This document shows, piece after piece, positions 1-7,885 of a stretch of 13,098 bases of DNA (the first letter of the stretch is position 1; each line of letters begins with the position of its first letter). Source of the DNA: Bordetella parapertussis (GTDB lineage Bacteria > Pseudomonadota > Gammaproteobacteria > Burkholderiales > SG8-39); assembly GCA_945869935.1 (NCBI GenBank), contig CAMBSA010000006.1, forward strand, positions 1-13,098, given 5' to 3'. Made by a program: the position numbers and the translations under genes. The notes beneath the pieces were generated by a model, which had not been told where the DNA came from, did not search any database, and was given only the letters and a program-made list of their open reading frames with translations.

Positions 1-158
1 CCCTCTTCGCTCTTTCGCTCCGGATTGATGTAGCGGTGCCAGTTGTTGCCGCTCAGCCGGCGGCTCTGCATCTCCACGCAGCCGATCTCGATGATCCGGT
101 CGCCCATCCGGGCGCTCAGGCCGGTGGTCTCGGTGTCGAGGATGACCTGACGGCTCAC
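1..158 (-). CDS. dnaQ: DNA polymerase III epsilon subunit, 3'-5' proofreading exonuclease (partial, N-terminus only)
   Basis: The frame runs off the left edge, so only about 52 N-terminal residues are present. They contain the ExoI motif DTETTG (metal-binding Asp and Glu) followed by RIIEIGCVEM and RRLSGNNWHRYINPER, which match the DnaQ family closely. The product is the proofreading exonuclease of the replicative polymerase core. I prefer the GTG start at 158-156: it gives the usual short N-terminus (SRQVILDTETTG) and has GAGG six bases upstream. An in-frame ATG at 200-198 would add 14 residues; it overlaps the rnhA stop by one base (TGATG), so translational coupling from rnhA is also plausible. 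The gene follows rnhA in the same direction. Family assignment is very secure; the start is not. Confidence 0.93.
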   Translation of the reverse strand, partial: MSRQVILDTETTGLSARMGDRIIEIGCVEMQSRRLSGNNWHRYINPERKSEE

Positions 159-199
159 CGCCTGCCTCGCACCAACATGAGTCCCGTCGCCATGTCGCA

Positions 200-646
200 T
201 CAACCCCGGTTCAGATTGTCGATGCCGAGATTGGCGAGCGCGTCGGCACGCTCATTCCCCGGGTGGCCTGAATGCCCTTTCACCCAGTGCCAGCTCACCT
301 TGTGGCCGTTCGCACGCGCCTCGAGCTGCTGCCAGAGCTCCGCATTCTTGACCGGTTGCTTGTCCGTCGTTTTCCAGCCTCTCCGCTTCCAGTTAGGCAG
401 CCACTCGGTGATGCCCTTCTGCACATATTGGGAATCGGTATAGACCTCGACCGTCGATCGCTCGCCCAGAGATTCGAGCGCTCGTATCACGGCGGTAAGT
501 TCCATCCTGTTGTTCGTGGTGTGCGCCTCGCCACCGTGCAGCTCGCTACGTGCCTCACCTGTTTGAATCAGCGCCCCCCAGCCCCCGGGGCCGGGATTGC
601 CGCGGCATGCGCCGTCGGCGTAGATACGGACCAGCTCATTGCTCAT
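200..646 (-). CDS. rnhA: ribonuclease HI
   Basis: The product has 148 residues, close to the 155 of E. coli RNase HI. It degrades the RNA strand of RNA-DNA hybrids, removing R-loops and primers in the cytoplasm. All four metal-binding acidic residues are in the expected motifs: D11 in [17 protein letters not shown]49 in NNRMELTA, D71 in YTDSQYV and D135 in NERADALA, with catalytic H125 in [11 protein letters not shown]. The basic handle region (NWKRRGWKT, about 85-93) is present. The ATG at 646 lies one base after the stop of the upstream methyltransferase, and the TGA overlaps a possible dnaQ ATG, so the three genes look co-transcribed. In E. coli rnhA and dnaQ are divergent, so the co-directional arrangement here differs. 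Confidence 0.97.
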   Translation of the reverse strand: MSNELVRIYADGACRGNPGPGGWGALIQTGEARSELHGGEAHTTNNRMELTAVIRALESLGERSTVEVYTDSQYVQKGITEWLPNWKRRGWKTTDKQPVKNAELWQQLEARANGHKVSWHWVKGHSGHPGNERADALANLGIDNLNRG

Positions 647-647
647 T

Positions 648-1466
648 TCAGACCTGTTCGTTCGGATTGATGTTCTTGTTTTGCTTGTGCGTTGCAGTGT
701 GCCGCGAATCCGCGACCTGCTGAACGGCGGGCGCCATTACCTGTGACCCCGACCGCCGTTCGCGCCACGGCGGGGTCAATAGTCGCATGCCCGCGGTGCG
801 CTTGATCGCACGCACCACATAAACCCCGCCGCATATCGGCCACCAGCGGTCACCCGCCCGCTCGAGAAAGGAAAAGCGCTCGATCCATTTCGACTGTGCA
901 AAGGGCGGCGAGTAGCAACCGAACCGGCCGCCGGTGAGTTCGAACCCGAGGAGGCTCAGCCAGTCGCGCAGTCGAAGCAGCGCGATAAACCGGCCTTCCC
1001 AGGGAAATTGCTCGCGACGCCCGAAAGCACGCCGCGCTCCCCAGAAAGAAAGCGGATTGAATCCCGAGATGACAATCGAGCCGTCGGGCATGAGCACGCG
1101 TTCGGCTTCGCGCAATATCCGGTGGGGATGTTCGCTGAATTCGAGCACGTGCGGCAATGCCACCAGATCCACGCTGTGCGAGGCCACTGGCAGCGCCCAG
1201 GGGTCGGCAATCACCGACGCACCGGGTTCCCGCGCGACGCTTCCGCGATATGGAATCCGGCTCTCGCGCAGGAAGTCAACGCCGGCAAGGCCCACCTGCA
1301 GCGCGGTGAAACCGAAGATGTCGTCCACCGCGGTATCGAATTGCGCCTGTTCCCAGCCGAGCACGTATCGGCCCGGATCGGTGTCCAACCAAGCAGCGAT
1401 ATGGGAACTCAATCTGCACCGCTCCAAGTTGCGCAAATGCGAACAGGCGTCATTTCTGTGGTCCAA
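648..1466 (-). CDS. SAM-dependent methyltransferase, YafS family
   Basis: This is a class I methyltransferase-like protein of unknown substrate. Residues 87-143 ([49 protein letters not shown]) resemble E. coli YafS, which is also encoded beside rnhA. The usual glycine-rich SAM motif I is degenerate ([13 protein letters not shown], about 54-66), as in YafS itself. The C-terminal 50 residues or so are low in recognisable structure, and the stop lies one base before the rnhA ATG. The start is uncertain. No ATG is available; the longest frame begins with TTG at 1466 without a ribosome site, while TTG at 1412 has GGAG nine bases upstream and would give 254 residues beginning at [12 protein letters not shown]. 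The activity has not been shown for this family as far as I know. Confidence 0.85.
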   Translation of the reverse strand: MDHRNDACSHLRNLERCRLSSHIAAWLDTDPGRYVLGWEQAQFDTAVDDIFGFTALQVGLAGVDFLRESRIPYRGSVAREPGASVIADPWALPVASHSVDLVALPHVLEFSEHPHRILREAERVLMPDGSIVISGFNPLSFWGARRAFGRREQFPWEGRFIALLRLRDWLSLLGFELTGGRFGCYSPPFAQSKWIERFSFLERAGDRWWPICGGVYVVRAIKRTAGMRLLTPPWRERRSGSQVMAPAVQQVADSRHTATHKQNKNINPNEQV

Positions 1467-1539
1467 TGCAGGTCGTCAGCCGGGTACAGTCGCAGGAGCA
1501 GCCCGCGCAAACCTCGGCAGCGGCGTTCGGGTAACCCGG

Positions 1540-1545
1540 ATTCTA
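1540..1545 (-). promoter_or_regulatory. possible -10 element for the methyltransferase-rnhA-dnaQ operon
   Basis: On the minus strand the sequence TAGAAT (five of six matches to TATAAT) lies in the intergenic region divergent from mltD. No good -35 is found 16-18 bases upstream. A short inverted repeat, CGGGT-A-ACCCG (1528-1538), sits at the expected transcription start, about 60-70 bases before the first possible start codon. Apart from this and the mltD promoter I see nothing coding in 1467-1686. Confidence 0.35.
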
Positions 1546-1624
1546 ACGCGGCAGGACGACGTCGCCCTGCGCCGCACGGCGAGCACAAGGCGCGGATATT
1601 GTGTAAGGAAACACGCGATCCGGA

Positions 1625-1654
1625 TTGACCAGGACCGACGCGCTCCGATACCAT
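1625..1654 (+). promoter_or_regulatory. sigma-70-type promoter of mltD
   Basis: TTGACC (1625-1630) and TACCAT (1649-1654) are separated by 18 bases and are reasonable -35 and -10 hexamers. Transcription would start near 1661. A strong Shine-Dalgarno sequence, AGGGAGG (1671-1677), follows, nine bases before the GTG start of mltD. Placement and orientation fit the gene well; the -10 matches consensus at four of six bases. Confidence 0.5.
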
Positions 1655-1686
1655 TTTGTGGTTTTTCCTGAGGGAGGTAGTCCAGC

Positions 1687-3294
1687 GTGCAGAGGCGGTT
1701 AAGACGCCTGTGGATTCCATTGCTCGCCGCCGCCCTCGGCTCGCCTGCGCTCGCGCTCGCCGACGAGTTCCCACCCCCGATTCCTGGATCAACGCCGGCG
1801 CCGCTGGAACGGCTCCTGCAACGCATCGCGCCTGCACCGGCTGCGGCGCCAGCCCCGATTGTTCCGATCCCGGCGACTCCTAAACTGTCGGACACACCGA
1901 TCACCGAAATTCGCGAAGTCCGCGAAACGCTTACCCTCGCCCGTCCGGTGGATCTCACAACCGCACCCGACGACCTGTGGGAGCGGATGCGCAACGGATT
2001 CTCGATGACCGACCTGGACAGCCCGCTGGTTCTCGACAGACAGATCTGGTACGCGACCAAACCGCAGCAACTCAAGCGCATGGTCGAGCGCAGCAAGCGC
2101 TACCTGTATCACATCGTCGAAGAACTGGAAAAGCGCGGCATGCCGATGGAAATAGCGCTGCTGCCCATGGTCGAGTCCGCCTTCAATCCGATGGCCTACT
2201 CGCGGGCGCATGCCTCGGGACTCTGGCAGTTCATTCCCGGAACCGGCAAGCGCTACGACCTCGCGCAGAACTGGTGGTATGACGGGCGGCGCGACATCAT
2301 TGCGGCGACCAACGCGGCACTCGACTATCTGAAGGATCTGTACGAGATGCACGGCGACTGGCACCTTGCGCTCGCGTCGTACAACTGGGGCGAGAACGCG
2401 GTGGCGAGGGCAATCGAACGCAACAAGGCGAAGGGACTGCCGACCGACTACCTGTCGCTCACGATGCCGACCGAAACCCGCTACTACGTGCCAAAGTTGC
2501 AGGCGCTCAAGAACATCATCCTCAAACCCGATGCCTTTGCCTTCGACCTGAACCCGATTCCCAACCAGCCCTATTTTGTCACGGTCGAGAAGACCGAGAA
2601 CATAGACATCAAGACCGCGGCGCGCCTTGCCGAAATGCCGGTCGAAGAACTCATCGCGCTCAACCCGGCGCACAATCGGCCGGTGATGAACACCGCGCAG
2701 ACGCAACGCATCGTCCTGCCGATCGATCATGCCGAAATATTCAAGCGCAATCTCCAAGCGAATGACAAGCCGCTCTCCTCCTGGCAAGCGTATACCCTGA
2801 AGCACGGGGACCGGCTCGAACGGCTTGCGGCAGAACGAGGCATCGCGCTCGCGAACCTGAAACAGGCGAACGGCATCGGTGCGAAAACCCGGGTCGGACC
2901 GGGCTTCCAGTTGCTCCTGCCGATGAAGGGATCTGCAGGCGCAAGCGATCCTCTACCGACGATGTTCGTGCCCCCTGCGATGCCCGTGCCCGCCACCGCC
3001 TCCCGCAGCGGTTCCACAAGAACCGAGATCCGCAAGCTCACGCACACCGTGGCACGCGGCGACACCCTGGTGTCCATCGCGGACCGGTACGGCGTCAGCG
3101 TCGATGACCTGAGGCGCTGGAACCGGATCGGCCGCCTGATGGCGGGACAGAACCTCGTCATCGAGCGAACGGTTCAGGTGCCGGTGACGACGTCGCAGGC
3201 CAGGCCGTCGGTGCGCAAGACAGGCGCGGGCAGTACCATGAAAAAAGCCCGGACCGTCACCAAGAAGCCAAAACCGAGACAAACGACCGGCTAA
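1687..3294 (+). CDS. mltD: membrane-bound lytic transglycosylase D-like murein hydrolase with LysM domains
   Basis: The enzyme cleaves the glycan strands of peptidoglycan in the periplasm, leaving 1,6-anhydro-muramic acid ends. Residues 1-25 are a Sec signal peptide ending ALALA before DEF. A proline/alanine-rich linker (about 28-68) precedes the SLT catalytic domain (about 115-290), which contains catalytic E163 in PMVESAFNPMAYSRAHASGL, followed by WQFIPGTG and ALASYNWGENAVARAI. A degenerate LysM-like segment (297-345) is followed by two LysM modules (about 366-412 and 452-493) that should bind glycan, then a lysine/arginine-rich tail. E. coli MltD is a lipoprotein; here no cysteine follows the signal peptide, so the protein is probably soluble or loosely attached. 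The start is GTG at 1687, set by AGGGAGG nine bases upstream. It converges on the ABC ATPase gene with an 18-base gap. Confidence 0.93.
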   Translation: MQRRLRRLWIPLLAAALGSPALALADEFPPPIPGSTPAPLERLLQRIAPAPAAAPAPIVPIPATPKLSDTPITEIREVRETLTLARPVDLTTAPDDLWERMRNGFSMTDLDSPLVLDRQIWYATKPQQLKRMVERSKRYLYHIVEELEKRGMPMEIALLPMVESAFNPMAYSRAHASGLWQFIPGTGKRYDLAQNWWYDGRRDIIAATNAALDYLKDLYEMHGDWHLALASYNWGENAVARAIERNKAKGLPTDYLSLTMPTETRYYVPKLQALKNIILKPDAFAFDLNPIPNQPYFVTVEKTENIDIKTAARLAEMPVEELIALNPAHNRPVMNTAQTQRIVLPIDHAEIFKRNLQANDKPLSSWQAYTLKHGDRLERLAAERGIALANLKQANGIGAKTRVGPGFQLLLPMKGSAGASDPLPTMFVPPAMPVPATASRSGSTRTEIRKLTHTVARGDTLVSIADRYGVSVDDLRRWNRIGRLMAGQNLVIERTVQVPVTTSQARPSVRKTGAGSTMKKARTVTKKPKPRQTTG

Positions 3295-3312
3295 GCCGCA
3301 CTCGAGGCTCCT

Positions 3313-5367
3313 TCAGGAGTCCGTATCTCCGGTGCGAATGCAATTCGCCTCATGCCCTCCGCCGAAGCTGACGGCTTCGGGATAGCTCGCGCGGCACGCG
3401 TCGATGGCCCGCGGACAGCGCGGATGGAAATGACAGCCCTGCGGCGGGCTTACCGGAGACGGCTGTTCACCTTCCAGCCTGACGATTGTCCTTCCCGCCA
3501 CGTCGTCGATGCGCGGCACCGAGGCGAGCAGCGCGCGGGTATAGGGATGCTTCGGACTCCCGAGCACCGATGCCACCGGCCCACGCTCGACGATGCGTCC
3601 GAGATACATGACTGCGACCTCGTCGGCGAGATACTCCACCACAGCGATATTGTGGGTGATGAACAGGTACGAGAGGCCGAGTTCACGCTGTAGTCCGCGC
3701 AGCAGGTTGAGAATTTGCGCCTGCACCGAGACATCGAGCGCACTGGTCGGCTCGTCGCAGATGATCAGCTTCGGATTGACCGCAAGCGCACGCGCGATCG
3801 CGACCCGCTGGCGCTGACCGCCGGAGAATTCGTGCGGATACCGGCCTCGCGCGTCCGGCGACAATCCCACCTGCGACAGCAATTCGTCAATCCGGCGACT
3901 GCGTGAGTCGGCATCGCCACCGACATTAAGCGCTGTCATCCCCTCGAGCAGAATGTCGATCACCCGCATGCGGGGATTCAGCGACGCATACGGGTCCTGG
4001 AAGATGATCTGGAAATCGCGCCGCCGCTGTCTCAGCTCTTCGCCACGAAGGCGCGTCAGTTCCACGCCTTCGAACATTACCTCGCCGGAATCGGGCCGCA
4101 AGAGTTGAAGCAGCGCGCGCCCTACGGTGGTCTTGCCACACCCCGATTCCCCGACGAGCGCGAGCGTGCGCCCCTTGGGCACGGAAAGCGAAACACCGTC
4201 CACTGCGCGTACGTTCGCAACGGTGCGTTTGAGCAGGCCACGACGAATCGGGAACCAGACTCTCAGGTCGCGTACGGCGAGCAACACCTCATCCGCACCC
4301 TTTCGCGTATTCGACGATGATTCGGACGGGACCTCAGCCTTGAGCACGGCATCAACCGGGGCCCCCGCCCCGTCCACGTCCTCGGCGAGATGGCAACGCA
4401 CCCCGCGCCCGGACGCGTGCACCGTCCATGCCGGAATTTCGTTCCTGCAGCGCGCAAATACCCGATCGCACCGATCCGCAAAGCGACACCCCTGAAACAC
4501 CGTATCGAGCGAAGGCACCTGACCCGCAATCGTCGCAAGCACCACGCCGCGCTTGCCTTCGCCCGGCAGGGATTCGAACAGTTTCCGCGTGTAAGGATGC
4601 CGCGGCGAGGCAAAGAACTCATCGCGTGCCGCGGTCTCCACGATCTGCCCCGCATACATCACGGCGACGCGGTGGGCCATCGAAGCCACGATACCCAGAT
4701 CGTGCGTGATCAGGAGCATCGACATGCCGGTGCGCGCCTGCATCTCGCGAAGCACGTCGAGCACCTGCGCCTGTATCGTTACATCGAGCGCAGTCGTCGG
4801 CTCGTCTGCGATCAACAAGTCGGGCTCACCCGCGAGCGCAATCGCGATCATCGCACGCTGCTTTAGACCGCCGGAGAGCTGGAAAGGGAATTCGCCAGCG
4901 CGCCGCGGCGCATCGGGTACGCCGACGGATTCCAGTAACACGATTGCGCGGGCGCGAAGCTCATCCGGTTTCATCGATCCGCGCCGCTCAAGCACCTCCT
5001 CGATCTGGCGCCCGACGGTGAGCACCGGGTTCAGGCTGGTGGCCGGTTCCTGAAAAATCATCGCGATCCGGCGACCGCGCACCGCGCGCATGGACGCCTC
5101 CGGTAGTGCAAGCAGATCGATCTCACCGCCCTCATCGACGAGGAACACCCCGCCGGAGGTGATCCGCCCGTTACCGGCGAGCAGGCGGAGAATCGACAGC
5201 GCGGTTATTGATTTGCCGCATCCGGATTCACCCACAACGGCAAAGGTTTCGCCGCGGGCAATTTCGAAGTCCACCCCGTCCACAGCACGAACCAAGCCAC
5301 CCCCGGTATCGAACACCGTGCGCAGGTGTTCGACTCGCAACAGCACGTCGGTCATCGGCCGGCTCAT
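3313..5367 (-). CDS. peptide-type ABC transporter ATP-binding protein, two fused nucleotide-binding domains (YejF/GsiA-like)
   Basis: This cytoplasmic ATPase powers the importer encoded upstream. It joins OppD-like and OppF-like halves in 684 residues. Half 1 has Walker A GESGCGKS (46-53), signature LSGGLKQR (164-171), Walker B LLIADEP (D188, E189) and H-loop H222. Half 2 has GESGCGKT (406-413), FSGGQRQR (514-521), LIICDEP (D538, E539) and H572. Each half ends in an oligopeptide-transporter C-terminal domain with HPYT and four cysteines: C294/C300/C307/C325 and C645/C651/C658/C676. Such motifs bind a [4Fe-4S] cluster in some Dpp/Opp ATPases. The linker (about 330-358) is poorly conserved-looking. 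The ATG at 5367 overlaps the stop of the permease gene (ATGA), so translation is probably coupled. It is the last gene of the operon. Confidence 0.95.
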   Translation of the reverse strand: MSRPMTDVLLRVEHLRTVFDTGGGLVRAVDGVDFEIARGETFAVVGESGCGKSITALSILRLLAGNGRITSGGVFLVDEGGEIDLLALPEASMRAVRGRRIAMIFQEPATSLNPVLTVGRQIEEVLERRGSMKPDELRARAIVLLESVGVPDAPRRAGEFPFQLSGGLKQRAMIAIALAGEPDLLIADEPTTALDVTIQAQVLDVLREMQARTGMSMLLITHDLGIVASMAHRVAVMYAGQIVETAARDEFFASPRHPYTRKLFESLPGEGKRGVVLATIAGQVPSLDTVFQGCRFADRCDRVFARCRNEIPAWTVHASGRGVRCHLAEDVDGAGAPVDAVLKAEVPSESSSNTRKGADEVLLAVRDLRVWFPIRRGLLKRTVANVRAVDGVSLSVPKGRTLALVGESGCGKTTVGRALLQLLRPDSGEVMFEGVELTRLRGEELRQRRRDFQIIFQDPYASLNPRMRVIDILLEGMTALNVGGDADSRSRRIDELLSQVGLSPDARGRYPHEFSGGQRQRVAIARALAVNPKLIICDEPTSALDVSVQAQILNLLRGLQRELGLSYLFITHNIAVVEYLADEVAVMYLGRIVERGPVASVLGSPKHPYTRALLASVPRIDDVAGRTIVRLEGEQPSPVSPPQGCHFHPRCPRAIDACRASYPEAVSFGGGHEANCIRTGDTDS

Positions 5368-6911
5368 GCTGAGCCCCTGCCGATCTGCACCCGCGGATCA
5401 AAGGCGTCGCGAACCGCATCGGCGAAGAGATTGGCGGCAAGAACCAGAACGAACATGAACGCGAATGCGGCCGCAAGGGCCCACCACACCATCGGTTCGC
5501 GCGCCATCTCCAGCCGCGCCGCATTGATCATCGTGCCGAAGCTGATCATGCTCGGATCCACACCGACCCCGACATAGGACAAGGCGGCTTCCGCAAGCAC
5601 GAAACCTGAAAAATCCATCACCAGCGAGATCAGGACGATATGCATCACGTTCGGAAGCAGGTGGCGCGAAATGATTCTGCCTCGCCCCACACCGAAGGCC
5701 TGGGCCGCCTGGACGAACTCGAGTTCGCGAAGCTTCAGCGCCTCGCCCCGCAGCAGGCGTGCCAGTCCCGTCCAACTGGTCAGACCGAGAATCACGCAAA
5801 GGAAAAGCAGACGCAGGTCCGCCCGCTGCGCCGCCGTCGGGAACAGTTCCGGATGCGCATCGATATAGCCCTGGACCATCAGAACCGATGCCGCGATCAA
5901 CAGCACGCTCGGAATCGAGTTGAGCGTGGTGTAGACGTACTGGATCACGTCATCAACCCAGCCTTTCAGGTAACCCGCCGCAATTCCGAGGCTCACCGCC
6001 ACCGGCAGCAGCACCAGGGTGGTGAGCGTGCCGATCACAAGGCTGGTACGTATGCTTTTGAGTGAAAGATAAAGCACGTCCTGCCCGACCTTGTCAGTCC
6101 CGAGCACATGGTAGCCGCCGGCAAGCGCAATGACCGGACCCGCGATAGCGAACATCACGGCAAGCACTCCGAGGACAGCGACCCAGGGCAGGCGCGTGTC
6201 GCCGCTCCAGATCCGGCCCCACGTTTCCGCAGTGCGCCTGCCTTCGCTGCGAGCGATCGCCAGCGTGGCGAGGCTTGCGAAGAGCCACCAGAGGGCGAAC
6301 GCTATGCCAAGCCCGCGCACAGCGGTGATTGTCAAATCGCGGCCGTGCTCCGAGTCGTCCTTGAGATGCTTTCCGCCAAAAACGAGCCGCGGAAATTCGC
6401 GCGCCTGCCTGCCTCCGGGTAGCTCCACCGTTTCGCGCGAATAGGCGCGCATCGCAAGGGGTGACGAGTACGTACGCTCGCTTCGTGCGCGAAAGCGGGA
6501 GGTCAGCGCGTCAAGCACCGACAGCACCTCGGGCGAATACGCCGGTGCCTCCCCCGCCTTCTGCGGCAGCATCACCCGGTAGTGAACGCAGTCGGCAACC
6601 CCGATCAGGAGGAAAGCCGCAAGTACCGTGAGTGACCCGAGACCGGCGCCACTCGAGGTGACGCGTTGCCAGGGCGCACGCAGATGCCCATGGCGCCGGA
6701 CATACGCAAAATAGCCCCCGAGTACCGTGAGCAGGAGGAACACCAGCGCATCCGTCCAGAGCAGTACCGGAAGGATGCCGTTGGCACGGACAACGGCCCA
6801 CACAGCCGCGGCGATCGCGACCCAGCCGATCGCAATCGCGATTCGAGCCGCGCGATTTGCCGGCGCGTGCGTATCCTTCGTCGGCAGTTCCGTGCCCGGG
6901 TCGATGCTCAT
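5364..6911 (-). CDS. peptide-type ABC transporter permease, YejE/DppC family, with a long N-terminal extension
   Basis: This inner-membrane subunit would form the translocation pore with the YejB-like partner. The C-terminal part (about 240-515) is a standard DppC/OppC/YejE permease: YHVLGTDKVGQDVLY (267-281), the ATPase-contacting EAA loop (EFVQAAQAFGVGRGRIISRH, 398-417) and AVRDAFDP near the C-terminus, as in E. coli YejE. At 515 residues it is much longer than YejE (about 340) or DppC (about 300). The excess is N-terminal: predicted helices at about 22-41, 47-71, 90-108 and 198-220, with a hydrophilic segment of about 90 residues (109-197) between the third and fourth. I do not recognise a domain in that segment. 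Both ends overlap neighbouring genes by ATGA, so neither start nor stop looks misplaced. Confidence 0.92.
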   Translation of the reverse strand: MSIDPGTELPTKDTHAPANRAARIAIAIGWVAIAAAVWAVVRANGILPVLLWTDALVFLLLTVLGGYFAYVRRHGHLRAPWQRVTSSGAGLGSLTVLAAFLLIGVADCVHYRVMLPQKAGEAPAYSPEVLSVLDALTSRFRARSERTYSSPLAMRAYSRETVELPGGRQAREFPRLVFGGKHLKDDSEHGRDLTITAVRGLGIAFALWWLFASLATLAIARSEGRRTAETWGRIWSGDTRLPWVAVLGVLAVMFAIAGPVIALAGGYHVLGTDKVGQDVLYLSLKSIRTSLVIGTLTTLVLLPVAVSLGIAAGYLKGWVDDVIQYVYTTLNSIPSVLLIAASVLMVQGYIDAHPELFPTAAQRADLRLLFLCVILGLTSWTGLARLLRGEALKLRELEFVQAAQAFGVGRGRIISRHLLPNVMHIVLISLVMDFSGFVLAEAALSYVGVGVDPSMISFGTMINAARLEMAREPMVWWALAAAFAFMFVLVLAANLFADAVRDAFDPRVQIGRGSA

Positions 6912-7885
6912 TCGAACCGGATCCTCGGATCAACCAGGGTGTAGGAGATGTCCGTTGCGACAAGCCCCGCGATATAAAGCACGGAGCCGATGAACACCAT
7001 CGAGCGCACCACCGCAAAGTCCTGTGCCTGTATCGCATCGATCGTGTAGCTTCCGAGCCCGGGAATTCCGAAAAATGACTCGGTGATCAGGCTGCCCATG
7101 AACAGCAGCGGAATCACCACCACCACGCCGGTCAGGATCGGGATCATTCCGTTCTTGAGCACATGCCGGAACAGCACGGCCGATTCGGACAAACCCTTGG
7201 CGCGCGCGGTGCGCACGTAATCCTTGCCCATCTCCTCGATGAAGATGGTCCTGTACCAGCGTGCCCCTGCCCCGATTCCGCTCACCGTCCCGACAAGCAC
7301 GGGCAAGATCAGGAACTTGAAAGCATCGAGTCCGCCGTCATAGCCCGAGATCGGGACCAGGGCCCAGAGTTTTGCTGCCACGTACTGCCCGGCGATGATG
7401 TAGAACAATCCTGATACCGACATCGCCGCGACACAGAGGATGACACCCCAGACGTCGAGATACGTGGCGCGAAAAAATGCCATCAGCAGCGCGATCGTCA
7501 CGTTGACGAGGATGCCGACAAGAAACACCGGAACCGCGAGCGCAAGACTCGGCCCCATGCGCGTTGCGATTTCGTGGCCGATCGAACGCCCGTCGTCGGC
7601 ATTGCCGAAATCGAACACGAACAGTCGTACCGACTTCTGGAAAAATATCGTCTCGGTTATCCGTCCGGTACCCGGAGCGCGTGCGTTCCAGATGAGCGGC
7701 TTGTCATAGCCGCGTTCGGACTTCCACTTCTCGATCGCCTCCTGTGTCACCCGCTTGGCACCGAGTTGCATGCGCGCCATGTCATCGGGCGTATTCACGA
7801 TGAAAAAAAGCGCAAAGGTAATCAGGTTGACGCCGATCAGGATCGGAATCGCGTACAGGGCGCGTCGCAGGATATAGCCGATCAT
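6908..7885 (-). CDS. peptide-type ABC transporter permease, YejB/DppB family
   Basis: This 325-residue integral inner-membrane protein is one of the two pore subunits of the importer. The N-terminus MIGYILRRALYAIPILIGVN is the typical first helix of DppB/YejB permeases. A large periplasmic segment follows (about 32-108), then helices at roughly 112-137, 143-172, 188-206, 246-268 and 292-313. The EAA loop that contacts the ATPase is at 219-241 (KDYVRTARAKGLSESAVLFR), and the family signature ESFFGIPGLGSY lies at 269-280. The frame stays open back to 8005, but I chose the ATG at 7885: it begins exactly at the family N-terminus and overlaps the stop of the binding-protein gene by ATGA. It overlaps the next permease gene in the same way. 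Confidence 0.95.
   Translation of the reverse strand: MIGYILRRALYAIPILIGVNLITFALFFIVNTPDDMARMQLGAKRVTQEAIEKWKSERGYDKPLIWNARAPGTGRITETIFFQKSVRLFVFDFGNADDGRSIGHEIATRMGPSLALAVPVFLVGILVNVTIALLMAFFRATYLDVWGVILCVAAMSVSGLFYIIAGQYVAAKLWALVPISGYDGGLDAFKFLILPVLVGTVSGIGAGARWYRTIFIEEMGKDYVRTARAKGLSESAVLFRHVLKNGMIPILTGVVVVIPLLFMGSLITESFFGIPGLGSYTIDAIQAQDFAVVRSMVFIGSVLYIAGLVATDISYTLVDPRIRFE

Noticed and set aside
1008..1628. Open frame of 206 codons antisense to the methyltransferase and running into the intergenic region
   Set aside because: It overlaps a gene with clear YafS-type motifs, has no ribosome site and no recognisable domain.
1789..2805. Long open frame (338 codons) antisense to mltD
   Set aside because: It lies wholly opposite a well-supported gene, has an arginine/histidine-rich composition typical of antisense frames in GC-rich DNA, and matches no family I know.
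3288..3321. Two small hairpins between mltD and the ABC ATPase gene (CGGC-TAA-GCCG and GGCTCC-TTCA-GGAGTC)
   Set aside because: The stems are only 4-6 base pairs, overlap both stop codons and have no T run on either strand, so I do not call a terminator.
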